From contig JAMKCH010022281.1 in NCBI GenBank assembly GCA_023653785.1, positions 107,782 through 171,781 of the forward strand: DNA of 64,000 bases, written 5' to 3'. Below the pieces are notes generated by a model. The model saw only the letters and a list, made by a program, of their open reading frames with translations. It did no database searches and was not told the origin of the DNA. Shown one piece after another: positions 13,450 through 27,700 of the stretch. A program made the position numbers and the translations under genes. The stretch's first letter is position 1, and each line of letters begins with the position of its first letter. This stretch comes from Ophioderma brevispina. Taxonomy: Eukaryota > Echinodermata > Ophiuroidea > Amphilepidida > Ophiodermatidae.

Positions 13450-14595
13450 ATAAGGCTTACTCAACACACACCTTGGCGTTTGACAGTGTTATAGTCCAAC
13501 TGCCGATTCGTGGGAGCAACCACCCCAGTCGACCAGTCTGAACGATACAGTGCTCAATAATGTGGTTCCTCGCTGAAATGCCCGAATGCGATACAATAAT
13601 AAAGAGAATATTGTAATTGCATGCCGTGGAACTATATTGGAAATGTTCAATATAGTGGCAATCCCCCACAATGGCCACACTGAATATCTACAAATGTGAG
13701 GGGAGAATATACGATAATACATCGGTCCTCGACCGCTTATGTCGCCTGCCGTCGCTGTTTGTGAATGATAGGCCTTCACATGACCTTTGATCTTTTATGT
13801 AACATTTGATCTCATAAACAAAGAGTGTTATATATTTAACTCCATCAAACCCAGTTTGAGTCCAATTGACTTTTCCCAATAAGGTCAATTTTACATTTCA
13901 GGCCTATCTCACAACTTGACAAATCAAATGACCCTTGTGACCTAGGCGTGTAACCAGCCCCACCCCATCAGCAATAGGGACCCCCCTTGGTGCACCCATG
14001 GCTCAATGTCTGGTTCCAATTGATGAACTTTTGAACTTGAAAATTGAACTTTTCAATTGAAGTACATTTGACATTTTCAGCGTATCTTACACACCTGACA
14101 TCAACATGAACTTGAAACTTGGACTGATCTTTGGACCTCATCACAAATGGGTGTGCCCCATGTTGCACCTGTGACCCAAGTTTGGGTTTAAATAACAATC
14201 GAATCAATGTGGAATATTACAGGCATGTTAACCCTTTTACGTTGACCCACCAGACATCAACAGACATAAAAAACTACAGACATCAACAACAGTGGACAAA
14301 GTGATCCCTATGTGTCTTCCTACCTAAAAGCAAACGACACAAAAACCACACCAACAATCTTCCACAACAACTCCCACATCCTAAGCTCAATCACACTTGG
14401 AAGTTGGAAAGCAAGTTAATTCGCACCCAGTTGCCCCAAAACACAAACAACACACCACATAACTGCGCGGCGGCCCGGATGTGGTATCCAACTCTGGGTA
14501 CCAAACATCCAAACAGACATTAAAAACATCCTATCCAAACCCATTGCCGCGTGCCGCCGCACCTTCATATGGTTTATCTAATCAATGTTTATTGA
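13450..14595. other. No recognised feature
   Basis: Several overlapping frames on the - strand at 13.5-13.9 kb show no recognisable protein family. Confidence 0.35.
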
Positions 14596-14599
14596 TACA

Positions 14600-14770
14600 T
14601 TCACATAAAAAAAACCAAATGTCCACTAGAGGAATCAAATGTTACATTGTGATTTCGAATGTGTGCATCGTTTATAAAAATCAAAAATAAAAGTGGGCCT
14701 AAAATACTGTCCTGTGGAACTCTAGTTTTAGTTAGAAAGGGATCTGAAATAGAACGCCTTTTGAGGTCGA
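14600..14770 (-). pseudogene. Fragment of a LINE reverse transcriptase
   Basis: The - strand frame contains VPQDSILGPLLFLIFIND, a clear match to the conserved PQGSxLGPLLFLIYIND block (RT motif B region) of non-LTR retrotransposons. The usual G after PQ is D. The fragment covers only this block with a few dozen residues on either side, and no catalytic YxDD block follows. It is a dead 5'- and 3'-truncated LINE piece. Confidence 0.8.
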
Positions 14771-14869
14771 CAAAGGCGACATCAATACTTTCCCATATTG
14801 ATACATGACAGCCAGTCACGGACCTATCAACTAGAGCGGTTCGGAAGAAGGACCACGACAATTAATGGC

Positions 14870-15730
14870 ATAATGAAAAGTTAATATACATTTTCGCAAT
14901 TAATATATACATTAATATAAGCGATCCGTTCGACCTGAGAGCTCAAAATGAAACTTTGGTAAGGAAAAAATTCGTTTATAAAGTTTTAAAATATTGGAGG
15001 TGAGGAGTTCGAATAAAATATCCCGCTGTATCATGCAAGCGGATGGTTGTCTTGCATTCGTTGTAAGACGTTCTGGCTATTTGAAGAGTGATATCAGACA
15101 CACTATGATCGACAATATGCCTGACGTTGCTAAATTAGATTTAAATGACAATGTAGATGAGGATGCACCATTGTTAGTTATGCATCAGTGGTCAACTTGG
15201 ACCGTAAACAATTTTTCTTTATGTGGATATGTGATGTCCGATGGTGCAATCTATTGTAATATTGATGTGGCTATGTGAACTTTTTGTTTCTTTATCTTTT
15301 TGTGGACATTTGGTTTGGCCAGGTGGTGTTGGTTGGTCTATTTTCATTTGAGTTCCAAATTTCATTTCATTTTATTAGGAAACATCCCGGATAAACAAAC
15401 ACTGAAACATACTCTACTGTCACTTATTTCAACTTTGGTCCATTTGGATGAGCATACATACAAATACGGTCTTACAAAAGTATACATTACTAAATAATGA
15501 TTCAGCAAGAAAGTCCATTACAAAATAAAGACATTAAAACAGGTCTAAATTACAAAAAAAGAACCCTGAAAACCAGACCAGCCTAGTTAATTAAACAAGT
15601 AAGTGCACTTTATACGAACACTACATTTAAAAGTTTGACCTCTCTTTAAAGAGTGTTGCATGTGAGAGTGCAATGAGGATGGGCGGAGTTCCATAACTAA
15701 AGGGGAAGGGCCCGAGTTAAGGATATGAAG
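14870..15730. other. No recognised feature
   Basis: A 94-codon + strand frame at 14994-15278 is the longest here. It has no recognisable domain and no supporting splice context, so it is not called. Confidence 0.3.
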
Positions 15731-15732
15731 TT

Positions 15733-16036
15733 TCATCTTGATAGATTCGCCTTCACTCCAAAATCCCATCTGTAAAGTTTCGCGCCGAAGTTCAATTCCG
15801 TTTTTGATGCGAGAGCTAAAAACGTGATTTTGTAAGCCCCCAGGTGTATAAATTAATATTGGGCGACCAAGGGGCACATTTTCGCTCATAACTTCCACAC
15901 CAAACATCCTTTGGCTCTAAGATTGTAAGGGTAAATGGGAAAAATATTAGCTTCTTCTGATCCCACAATGTGACCACTTCCGGAAAATCCGGGCTTCTGG
16001 GGACGAGGCTATACAGATGGGCCATGGACCTTTAAT
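15733..16036 (+). repeat. Dispersed repeat family R2, copy 1
   Basis: Matches 20042-20277 in the same orientation. Shared blocks include cccatctgtaaagtttc, attaatattggtcgacca (one base differs), and ccaaacatcctttggc. Its 3' part (accacttccggaaaatc ... ggggacgag) also resembles 47140-47205. Confidence 0.75.
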
Positions 16037-16039
16037 ACA

Positions 16040-17150
16040 CTGCCACATGTATTCGACATGGGTACCCATACAGGCTGGAATAAGGCAGGCCGGGCCTGGA
16101 TCTTAAATAGTTTGAATAGTGAAGGCCCTTTTTTTCACCACAAGTAGACATGACCCCAGTCTCGGCTCTGTCTCTAGTTTAGAGCGCACTTGATTAAAAG
16201 ATTAATGCTAAACTAAAAACTCGAGGACTTTTCAGCTTACAATCCCCGCCACAACTTCTCCACAGAACGGGAATTGCACAGGGCTCCTGGAATTAAACAC
16301 TAGTGTCGGGAGTAGACGCCGAGACTGTACGAATTTGTAGGGAAACTGTCTCCAGCAGTATTGATTAACAAGTAACGTGACCGCATTAACTTACGCACAT
16401 CTCGGTTAATTATGAATGCTAATCCGGGGACCATGGATACGACCACAACAGGTGGTATCAATGGACGCGACTTATAGGTTCATTTCGATTACGCTACCGC
16501 AGCTAATTGAATAACTCTTAATAAGTTTGACAGTTCATGAATTATGCAGAATAAGTTTTCAACTTTCGTGCTTTGTTTCTTTATGTGTACATAATGGCTG
16601 CCAGAGCACCTATCAGAGCGCCCAAGTATGGGAAAAAAACAATACAATAAATAAAAAAGAAGGGAAGAGAAGCTGAGAAATCAGAACTTGGAATTGTGAT
16701 TCTTTCTCGTTATATATGGTGTTTGTTGGTTTGTTGGTTGGTTGTAGTCTTTTACCCATTGGAGGATGGCTGATCATTCTGAAAATACATAGGTAACCCT
16801 ACAGCCCGCTGCGGCCCGGTAAAAGCCGTCGGTCAGGGGGAAATTCTCCCCCGCCCAGGTTCAGACCACGCCGAGCTGAAAACAGTACCGATTTCTAAGG
16901 TAATTTTGCCGACAATAGGTACCAACTAGTGCATCTCCACAATGGTGACCTTCGAACTATGTGTGTGACCTTTGACCACAGACTTTTTTTTTTTTTGTTC
17001 TGTGCCCCCGGTCACAGTAGTCTAGGGCAAATGCCTCTAGATGATATTTGACTTTGGTCCCTCTAAAACCCTGATAACAAACGTTAGACTGTCCTACTAC
17101 CTAATGTAAATATTGACATGAGCCCCCCCACTCCCACCTTGCAAGCGATG
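16040..17150. other. No recognised feature
   Basis: Nothing beyond short homopolymers was recognised. Confidence 0.35.
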
Positions 17151-17164
17151 CGTGTGTAAGGCTA

Positions 17165-17420
17165 GGCTGTTTAGACCCACTTTCCTTGTCACCAAACACC
17201 CAATATTTTTTAAATTTCACCCAATTGACCCCATATTTTGTGAAAATTTTAACCCCAAGACCCCTATTTTGGAGAAAATAAAATCTCTCCCAAATACCCA
17301 AATTCGGGAAAATTTTGGCATATTTGGATCGGAAAACCCCTATTTTGGGGTTAATTTGCGCTATCCTCTAACCCAAAGGCCCCTATTTTTTCAGTCCTCT
17401 GTCACCGAATGCCCTTGGGT
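17165..17420 (+). repeat. Short degenerate repeats around cccctattttgg
   Basis: Blocks such as cccaatatttt, ccccatattttg and ccccctattttggg recur every 30-60 bases. An open frame runs through them but its product is only the repeat in translation, so it is not a gene. Confidence 0.5.
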
Positions 17421-17429
17421 GGGAAGCAC

Positions 17430-18700
17430 GAGCCTAACACCCATATCCATTCATATGGGAGGTGCCCCCCCTCCCCCCGGGGTCAGTGCCCATATGTCAA
17501 AGTATAACGAATTGCATAGCCGGACAGGCAGGCAGATCTGTTTTTAGTAAATATACGATATCTGAGGATTTTCGTACGAGCACTGAGAAAATTGTCTTCA
17601 TCAAGCTCATTAGATACAGAGGCCGCACGGTTATTGAAATGCAAATAAAATTAGAATGGAGATCTTTCTTCAATTAGTGACAAACTATCAAAAGAAAAAT
17701 GATTTATACCGTATAGTAATAAAGATGAGCAATAAAATGTACACGACAAGAATTTCCGGATATTTGATTGATCATAATAATACATAACACTACTAGTACT
17801 CTTATATTTGACTGAGGTTTCATTAAAAATGGACCATCATAAAAGTCAAAAATTAAACCGAGAAATCGTGACGTGGGAGGCCAAACACCTGCCTAAGCAA
17901 AACCACAATGGGCGCGTGCGACAACCCCCATGGCCCAGGTGGCTGTCAACAGCCTCCAGTTACAGTTCCCAGGCCCCGTTTTAAATCCTGCGCAAAAAAT
18001 AAGCCGGCACACTGATTGGTCTGGCTAAGTGTCGCGTACGCACATACGGCACGTCGAGAGGCAGTGCGAGTATACCAGAACCATGTGTTTTGAATCATGT
18101 TTGTGGCGGACGGTACTTCCCCCGACCTCGCGGGAGATTGGAGGTTTTCCCTACAGATTCGGCGGGTTCCCGGATTAGGGTTGAAGAGACTAGTGTAATT
18201 TTCAGTCGCTTAGCGTGTTCATCACCGTGGACCCGAGGGAGGGTCTAAACACAAGGGGTGGTTAGGACTATGGTTGGACTACCCTTATGATATGATGCAG
18301 GATGATTTTGTTGAAATACGTGAGCGTGTACGTAGAAAGATTACTTTGTTCGATCGTTCCATGGAATAGAATCACATTTCAAGTTCAACTACACGTCTCA
18401 CGTTATCGTCAGTCATTTTAGCATAAACCTTAAAAAGAAGAGGTCATTATATTTTACGCCAGGTGGAAATGGAGAATTGGAGGGGCGAACACAAAAAACA
18501 AAATTTTGTAATCTAGACATGTTCGAGGGGACATCAAAATTTTTATCAAGGAGGGACGAGTGGGGACATTCACTTTTAACGGATACATGTAATAAAATCA
18601 GGGGAATGCGAACCGGGAGAAGCGAAGGGAACTCGAATTTTTTTTCGCGGAAAAAAGTTGTAAATAATGCCGCTCCCTAAATGTCATCATTTTACATTCT
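17430..18700. other. Upstream region of the propeller/Calx-beta gene
   Basis: No exon was recognised. An untranslated first exon and promoter probably lie in or beyond this stretch, because the exon carrying the first ATG is preceded by a splice acceptor. No TATA box or initiator can be called with confidence. Confidence 0.3.
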
Positions 18701-18708
18701 ACTTGCAG

Positions 18709-18790
18709 ATAGCCACTAACCTACTCAAGATGACTGTCACTTTCTACTTGATCGCGTCTTCATGTGTCAGGAACGTTCCCGCTTACACAG
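18709..18790 (+). CDS. Exon 1 (first coding), weak signal sequence
   Basis: A tacttgcag acceptor precedes position 18709 and a gtaggt donor follows 18790. The ATG at 18730 opens a frame beginning MTVTFYLIASSCV, ends in phase 1, and joins to exon 2 as ...AYTDFVLLSS. The hydrophobic core is short for a signal peptide, so a start further upstream is possible. This is the least certain coding exon. Confidence 0.5.
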
Positions 18791-21700
18791 GTAGGTTCCC
18801 GTGTCGCGTGGAAAACCACGAGGCGTGCACGGTCGTTAAATTAAAGTTCTTTCTCTTGGTGCTGACCGGGGGGGGGGGTTTTCGAGGCTCAAAATCTCAG
18901 GTGGCACCGTGAAAAATAAAATCAATGAATCCGACCTCGCTCCATGGCTGTTATTTGAAAGGAAACGGGGCAGATGACCCATGACAAAGACCTCGCTACA
19001 GTTTTTTTCCGATAGGGTAATCCCCACGCTGTCGGAGAACAATGGACAGTCCTGTAAACCCCGGCGTGCTATCTGTTGCACCCAGTTGTCAGCTTGATGA
19101 CAACTGTTAATGCCAAGATATGCCTGATTTAAAAAAAATAAACAGTAAATCTATACCGTCAAATTTGTTTTAAAAATGTTTATCGAAATACTGTTTTTCG
19201 CTCGATCTACAAAAACACATGTCGAGAAACTTGAAAAGCAACCAAAATCATAAGTTTTCGGGGATAAAACGACGTTTTATTTGTTTACTTAAACAATGTT
19301 TTTGTTTTTTAAATTGTGGTGCAATTTCCTTGTCATTCACACTAAATATAATCAATAGTCACGCTAAATATGACATAAATAAAGGCGTTGTATTTTGTTG
19401 CTGTTGTTATTGTTGTTGTTTAAATACCTTTGTTATTATTTGCAGACTTCGTCCTCTTGAGCAGTTATCTCGGCGATGCTATCTACAAAGCACCATTAAA
19501 TTGTATGAAAGAATTTCGCTTTCAAGAAGTGCCAATAGAGGGCATGACAATTGACGGTCCACGTAGTGTCAGTTTTGATCCGGTAGATAAGAAAATCTAC
19601 TGGATTGAAAGAGTCAATGAGAGGATTGGTCGCTGTGACTTAGACGGAAGAAATGTAGAAGAGGTTGTCACAGGCATACGCCGTGAGTATTCCGACTCTA
19701 GGATGCGATAGGGAAAGCAAAATTATCTAAAAAATGAAGAAATCTATAGGTAGCTAGATTTTTTAAAAATGATCTAAGGGGTTTCTGTTTGATGCGGAAC
19801 AGATTGTTTGTTTAGACACATTTCGAGCAGAGACGACACAATTCTGATTTTTAAATGCAGGAATTTTGACATAGAAGCCTAAAAATTATTAGCATGCATG
19901 TTCTACCTCCATCTATGACGCGGCCTAATCTTCACATAGATCTTTTTTGTTAACTAGAGCATTTTTGGTGAAAATGACCTCTCTACTAATCATAATAATC
20001 GCAGTTTAAAGGGGATGACCCGATTTAAGTCTATTAATTTTCCATCTTGATTGAATGGCATTCACCTCAAAAACCCCATCTGTAAAGTTTCATTCCGATA
20101 ATTCAACCCGTTTTGGAGAGCAAAAACCGTGAGTTTGTAATCCTAACAGAGGACTGTGTAAGATTAATATTGGTCGACCAAAATGGGCATATTTTCACTC
20201 ATAATATCCAAACCAAACGTCCTTTAGCCCTAAAATTTCACAAGGTAATTGAACTTCGGACCATGGAACTTTAAAACAATGCTAATATGATTGGGACTTG
20301 TGTCTGCGACCTGTGGGAAAGTATGGATATGGTTTTTAAATAACCCCTGTATTTGAAAGCTCTGGAAAGGGTGCTACAATGATGGGCTTATTATTTCATT
20401 ATTTTCCCTTACATCTCTGAATATGCTTTTAAAAAATGGTCTATTAGAGCAATCAACAATTGTTTGCAATTTAATTGTTTTTGTTATTAATTTCAAAGGA
20501 CCTTATGGACTGGATCTTGATGTTGAAAACCGCCGAGTCTATTGGACTCAACTTAGACCTAATGCTAACGGCATAAATTACATAAACATGAATTTAACCG
20601 GGCGAGGAATCGTTCCAAACAGCAATACCGGACCACGAAAACCCAGAGGTCTTGCATTTGGGAAAGTAACAGGGTGAGTATATTTATAAGCGTGTTGGCA
20701 CTATATTTTCTAAGGTTTGGGCGAATAACCCGCCTACAATTCAATTACGATGCTGGTCTGAAAGGCAAGAGAAGTCAACCTCTGTTGTGTCGAATCTGTC
20801 CGGTTGTCGAAAATGTCCAGGTACTACTAGGTTAAGAGCGTTTGTGTTCAATGGAATAAAGCGCAACCTCACACGGATGATTGTGCTTTGTTCCTTTGAA
20901 CACAAAGGCATATATCAGGCGCAAATACTGTACTGGACAGAATCAACAACTGGAAAGCTTCGACCCAATAATAGGAACCACGTCATTAGCGCAAAGTACA
21001 ATATTGTTATTTGTTATTTGTCTAAATCTCGTTATATAAATTGTATTTTAAAAAATCTTGAAACTTGAAAAAACTGTCATTTTACATTACTTGCTGATCT
21101 CATGTCTAGGAACGTTATGAATGTGCCCTGAACATAGAAATTTTCTAAACAACAATGGTTTACTGAAGTTTATGACATTATGTCTCACCTGAAACACGGA
21201 CCAAATATGATTAATTGTATTCTTTTTGTTCAACAGGAGCATTTACATTGGTTTTACTCAAAGTGAACCACAGATCAAGAGATTCTCCCACGATGGGACC
21301 AGACAAGAAACTCTAATTGGGCCTGGTGATGACGTACAGAATATTGCTGAATTATTCGTTGAAGAAAAAGGTAAGACTTTTCTCAAATATCATTTACAAA
21401 AATTATGATGTAGTTTTTGCCTTCCACCTCTCTTTTGCTTTCTTGTTCTTTTCCTTTCCTTCTTTCGGCTTCTTTCCACTCCTTAACCTCCTTCTTGTGG
21501 TTCTATTCCTCTTCATTGTCGTCTTCTCTTCCCCTTCTTTACAAGCAATAAATAACAGAATCTTAGAAGCTTGTTATAAATATAAGATCCAATCAGCATT
21601 AAGATCCATGGACGTCCATGATTAGGTCAATGTAAGTTTACCACTGCCCAAATTGGGCCTTGGAATATGATTTCGGTTTCACCAAAGCTACGTTCGTACC

Positions 21701-24700
21701 GAATCCGAGATTAAGTAATAATGTTCTTTTAACACTGTTCCTTTTTCTTCGTTTCCATTTTTCGTCACCATCTTATTTTACTTAGAGTAAGGTTAAGGGT
21801 TATGAATAAGGATCTTGTACTCCAAGTTTGGATAAGACGCTTTGGAGAGTTTTTTGTATAGTTTGAAGGATGCTGAATCAGAATTTTTGGGTCCAACCTC
21901 TGGAAAATTGGAGAACATTTTAAAACATACGGGAATTTAGTACAGGGGTAAATTTTAAACCAGGTCAAATTGTATTTAAATGTATGCATTTTGGACGAAA
22001 TGGGGTATTTCTCCTAATCTAATTTTGTCCAATTCCCATTTTTCCGTTGGTCCAAACCTTTTCGTCCAATCCCATTTGGATCAGTCCCATTTGACCGAAT
22101 TCCGTGTGTATATTTTGTCCCTATTTTGTCCAATTCTCATTTCGGACAAAAAGAGATTGGAAGAAATATGATTTGGACCAGATGGGATTGGTCGAAATGG
22201 AATTGGACAAGATGAGATTAGAAGAAATACTTCATTTCGTTCAAAATGTGAATGTAAAAAATGGGGAGGGTAATCGGACAAAATGAGACCGGAAGAAAAG
22301 GGAAACGAAATGAGATTGGACCAAGTGGATTGAACAAAGTGGCACTGAACCTAGTGGGAAAATATCAGTTAACTTAAAAGCCAATCCCATAAAGTTTTTA
22401 TGGTCACCATGTGCTGAAAATTTGGCATTTGGTGATTTTAGCTGGTTCGTACTTTTGGATTGCATTTCTTTTGTGATAATTTTAAATGTGAAAGAACGAG
22501 CTCAAATTTATCTATGGACTACTGTGTATAAGTGAGTTAATGGCGTGTAATGTGTTACCAAACTGAGGTCTTGCATGTATCATCCATTTTTCCTCAATAG
22601 CAAACAAGCTCTTCTGGAGCGATGAAGATTTACACAAGATAGAATCGTACGACCTTGAGACTGGCAGCAGAATGGTAGTATACCAGGGTAAGAACCAATA
22701 AACGATAGTATTAGCAATGAAATATTTTCAGTCCAACTTTATTCTATCTGCAATATTAGTATATATATATGGACAATTTTGTTGTTCAGGTTTGCTCAAT
22801 TTTCCAGTCAAAAGACTAAAATCAGGTAAACCAGTGTGAAAGCAGATATAGTCCGGTGGGAGCCATAGTCCGGGGCTCCATAGACGATAACGGAATAAAG
22901 CGTGAAACTAATGTTGCGTAAAGAGTCAACTGAATCGATTGCCCTAGTGTTCACCATTGAGTGCGCCGGACAATGGTTACTTCTACACCGGGATGTCTGC
23001 AAGTGACACAATGGCATAGAATTATAAAAATATTCAGACATAATGAAATGGATCCATTTGGCCGAATTTCCTTTGCAACTTTACCAGGGCATATTTTCAC
23101 AAAATCAGATTAAGTAATATTTGTAATTTTCTCGGGAACATTACCTTCCTTTTATGAATATTGTAATGTTTTTTGTTTCCCAGGTGGCAGTGAGTATAGC
23201 CCTACTGGTATGGCAACATATGGTGGATATCTATACTGGGCTGACGTCACGAAGAGTGCCGTGTATCGAATAGCAATTCATGGCAGCGAAACTGAGCCGA
23301 TGCAGGTTACTACTGCTTTTGATATCGGGAGCGGTGCTGGGGCTTTTGATCTCTACTTTCATAGATCAGGTAAATATTGCAATGACCTATTGGAGGTGAA
23401 TTGAATTGAGTAAATGTCTCTCGTATGGAGTATTGGACTCAACTGGAATAAGCACATTGCTTTCCGATCAATAACAATGGTTACGCTGATTCAAAGGCAA
23501 CACACTGGCAGTGCCATTTCAAAATCTGTGGAAAAATGCATATCAGGTGGAAGGTGGGGTGAGCGTGATGTCATCGTAAGGATCTAGTACTAATTAAAAG
23601 TGGATTTTTACTGGTTTTGTCTAAAAATTGCAAAGCACAGACATTTCCTAATTGTTTTCAAATATTAGAAAATGACTGGAGTAGATTTGATTATGTCTAA
23701 AAATGTTTCATACCACAACATTTTTCTAATGCCTAATAACGACTTAATTGAAGATAATGCTATAGAATTAAAAATACGAGTATAATCGCGATCAAAATGT
23801 GATGATGGTCAATTTTTTAAAGCCTAGAATGTCAATTCCAGTTGTATCTTCATTTCTTGCAGGAGAAGTGCATGAAAGTATTGGTTGCGGACCAACTATC
23901 AATTTTAACATTGACAAAGTTGGACCGATATGTGAAGGAAAGACAGCGTGCGTCAGCTTAACTAACTCTGGTGATCGTAATGGCACAGTGAGTAAGTACA
24001 ACGATATTTAACAGGTTACTTTATTTCTCATGTAACTTTCATCTCGAGAGTGGATTTAGGGGGCGAACGAACGGATCGCGGCCTATTAGCATCTGTAGGC
24101 GATCAAAAGCTCTAAGGGGCGACTTCAAAATTCAACCGCCAGTTGACCTGCGGTTCAGGGCATTTGAACTGTGTTTCATTGTTTAGAACAAAAGAAACTG
24201 GTTACAACCGCAAAGAACCGGGTGTAGCCGGTGAGTAATCGCTGTTTGAGTTTGGAAGCCGCCCTAATAACTATGTAGCAAACAATATCACTCCTACATT
24301 ACGCCGCCTGTCTTACCAGGAATTACCTCACTACCCACACCCTCCTCAGATTATTTTTTCAGAAAAAATTCGGTTAGAAAAAATAGTAAAGTTTTGTATT
24401 AGCGGAGGTATATCAACCCCTCTCCTTCCGCAGAGATTCTGTATCCAGCTGCCTCTGCATTGTATTGTATTCACATATTCCAATAAAACATAATATTGGC
24501 TTCACATGTTCCATTAAAGCATAAGATTGTCATTAAATTAACCCTGTCGAAGCTAGTTTGATTTCTAATGGAGTCAGATATTTTCCCCAATATTATAGGT
24601 GTGGAGCTCTATACATCATGGCATTAGTCCCAATGAGAAGGCGAAGACCAAAATTGAAATAGAAAGTCCATAAAACATATATAGAAAAGCATGAATATGT

Positions 24701-27700
24701 CCACAATATACAATGCAGTATACAATAGATGAACTCAGCTTAAATGATCAGATTCAGATTCATTTTAAACACATTTAATGAATACAGAATACGTTATCTT
24801 TACTACTTGCTACTACTGTTAAATCTCCCAAATTATTTAAGCATTATATTTTTTAATTAAAATGTCACCTTTGCAATTACATATTTTCGCTTGAAAAATT
24901 AATTGTATATTTAATATATTGAAATTGTGTTTAATCCCCAATCAATATATTAGATATAACAACGGCAGACTTAACAGCTATCGGCGGCGACGACTACGAA
25001 AAGGTATCGGAAGAGTTGACAATCCCAGCCGGTGAAACCGTCACATTTACTGTTGACATACTTGCAGACGACACTATACAGGAACCAAGAGAGAAATTTG
25101 AACTGATTCTGACTGGCGGGAATCTTGACATCACTGTAAATGACACCGTGACAGTCCTAATAGCACATAACGGCAATAACGAATGTTATGGTAATGAATG
25201 AGTATAGAGTTAATTATGTCTGTGTAGATTATGGAAAGATATTGTCTAAATAAGCAATTTACAATCTTGGAAAAGTGTTGGCACACTTTCCTTACCGTAC
25301 GGTAAAATCGTCCCCCACTTCCCTGGAACAAAGTTGAAACCTGAAATCATGTTACAGTTTCATACCTTCAAAAATGGTAGAATTATGCAAATGAAGAATA
25401 TGTTGAGTAAAAAGCTGTAAAACCTTAATCAAAGTTAAATTCACCTCATGTTAATTGAGTTTAAGCCTAACAAGCCGGCGTACTATTTACTCAACTTTGA
25501 CTTGACTAAGGTTTACTGGACATAAAGAGGTAATAATAATATTGTTATATGGCAGACGAATTGATATCGTAGGATTGCGGAGATACAAGTTAAAATCCTG
25601 ACTATGAAACGCGAACCGTATGTATTTAAGGGGTCGCCTCAAAACTCTACCACCGGTTACTTGTCGGTTCTGTCCGGTTCTTCCAGGTTTTAACATGTTA
25701 CCATTCATCCAAACAATGAAACCCGGTTCAATCGGCGGTTAAGTTTTGAAGCCACCCCTAGCTTACATTACGTAATTGGTTTTGGATTCTTTGCGTTATT
25801 TACTCTGTAAAATGTATACTTTTATGACCCTACATTGGTGTTTATAAAGATATGGCATAAAACAACACCATCCATTGTGACATGCTGTCCCTTGAAACAT
25901 AAATCATCTCTTTCTAGAATTTGGGCCGGTGTGAAAGTAATTATAGTCATCCGGGAGCCAGAGTCCGGACTCCATAGACTACAACGGAATAAAGCGTGAA
26001 ACTAATGTTGCGTGAAGAGTCAACTGAACCGAGTGCGCTATTCTTTACCGTACTATGAGTACGGCATAAGTACTTCTACACCGGTGTGGCAGGAGTCCTC
26101 CGGTCTCACAATCCGCCAACAATGGTGAACAATAAGGCAATCGATTCAGTTTTTTTTTTTCCACAACATTTATTTTTTTTTCATTGCGTAACATTTACAA
26201 TACCACTGTAATACATACCATCACAATAAATTGCAATACATAACATAGCATTGAAATACATTAATTTGCATTTCATAATGGAAACATATTTAACATAACT
26301 TACATTGTGTTACATAACTATTAACCATAATTGAAACTGTAAGAACACAAAATCACACATTGTATTTCATATAAGTTTTATTACTTGTGTTGTCTTAAAA
26401 GTTGACAATGACCAGTTTTTAAATATATATGTACATTTTTTACTACACATTTACGTATAACACCCACATACACACACATACACACACCTGCATAGCATAC
26501 ACATGCCACTATATATTAACATCTACGCATATACATCCACAACACGCACACCACACACCACATACCTACATATATATAACCCATACCCCACACATCCATA
26601 TAGTTCTGGAAAAAAAACCATACATGCACACAAACCCACATATATAAATTAAAAATACATATATAATATATATTAAACCAATGAAAATAAATAATATACA
26701 TATATTATACAATCATACATAACAAACTATACATACATATCATACATACACACAATACAACATACACATACTACATACACATACATGTACATATACATCT
26801 ACACGATTCAGTTACCTCTTCACGAACCATTAGTTTCACGCTTGATTCCGTTGTCTATGGGAGCCCGGACTATTGGTTCCTGTCGACCATATCTCTTTAC
26901 CAACAAAAACACACCGGTTTTTAATAAAGCATGATAAAATGTCCTCCTATTCCAGGCTGTTTAACGGCGGGCTTTTGAGGACAAACTTGGCCTCAATCTC
27001 TAAAATGTGTAGTTGACTGGCACAGGTGGATGTGCCACTGTCTCCTGCTCTTGAAAGTGAACCTTCTCTTTCCACTTCCATGATCTTTTTGTACGGTATT
27101 TCTTTAGTGGATTACCCCTTCTTTTTACTGGCATTCGTATTGTGGTGTGAGAGGTGAAATTCTTGGATCGCCGCAAGACGACCGACAGCGAAAGCATTTG
27201 CCAAGAATGTCTTCATTAATCTAGAACGAAAGTTAGAGGTTCGAAAGCGATCAGATACCGCCCTAGTTCTAACCATAAACTATGCCTTGGTCAAACCATG
27301 GAAGTTTTTTTTTCTGAATAGAACACCCTGCTAACTAGTCGTTGCCAAACTTTTTATGAGGCAATTCCAATAAAAAGCTCCAGAGTCTGTGTGTCAGTTT
27401 TCCACGAAAAACGTTGGCAAGGATAACAAAACGTTTTCGTATTTCTGCCATAATGTATGAGCCTTCATTCCCAATTTAGTTGGAAGGCGATCGGATACCG
27501 TCCTAGTTCTAACCATAAACTATGCCTTGGTCAAACCATGGAAGTTTGTTTTCTGAATAGAACACCCTGCTTACTAGTCATTGCCAAACTTTTTATGAGG
27601 CAATTCCAATAGAAAATTCTAGAGTCTGTGTGTCAGTTTATCCACGAAAAACGTTGGCAAGGATAACAAAATATTTTCGTATTTCTGCCATAGTGTATGA

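Noticed and set aside
14994..15278. 94-codon + strand open frame
   Set aside because: Initiates without clear context and resembles nothing known; could be chance in 65% AT DNA. No flanking exon joins it.
17152..17547. 131-codon + strand open frame
   Set aside because: It translates short cccctattttgg-type repeats and has no domain, splice context or homologue that I recognise.
26429..26647. Open frame rich in His/Thr
   Set aside because: Translation of a CACATA microsatellite.
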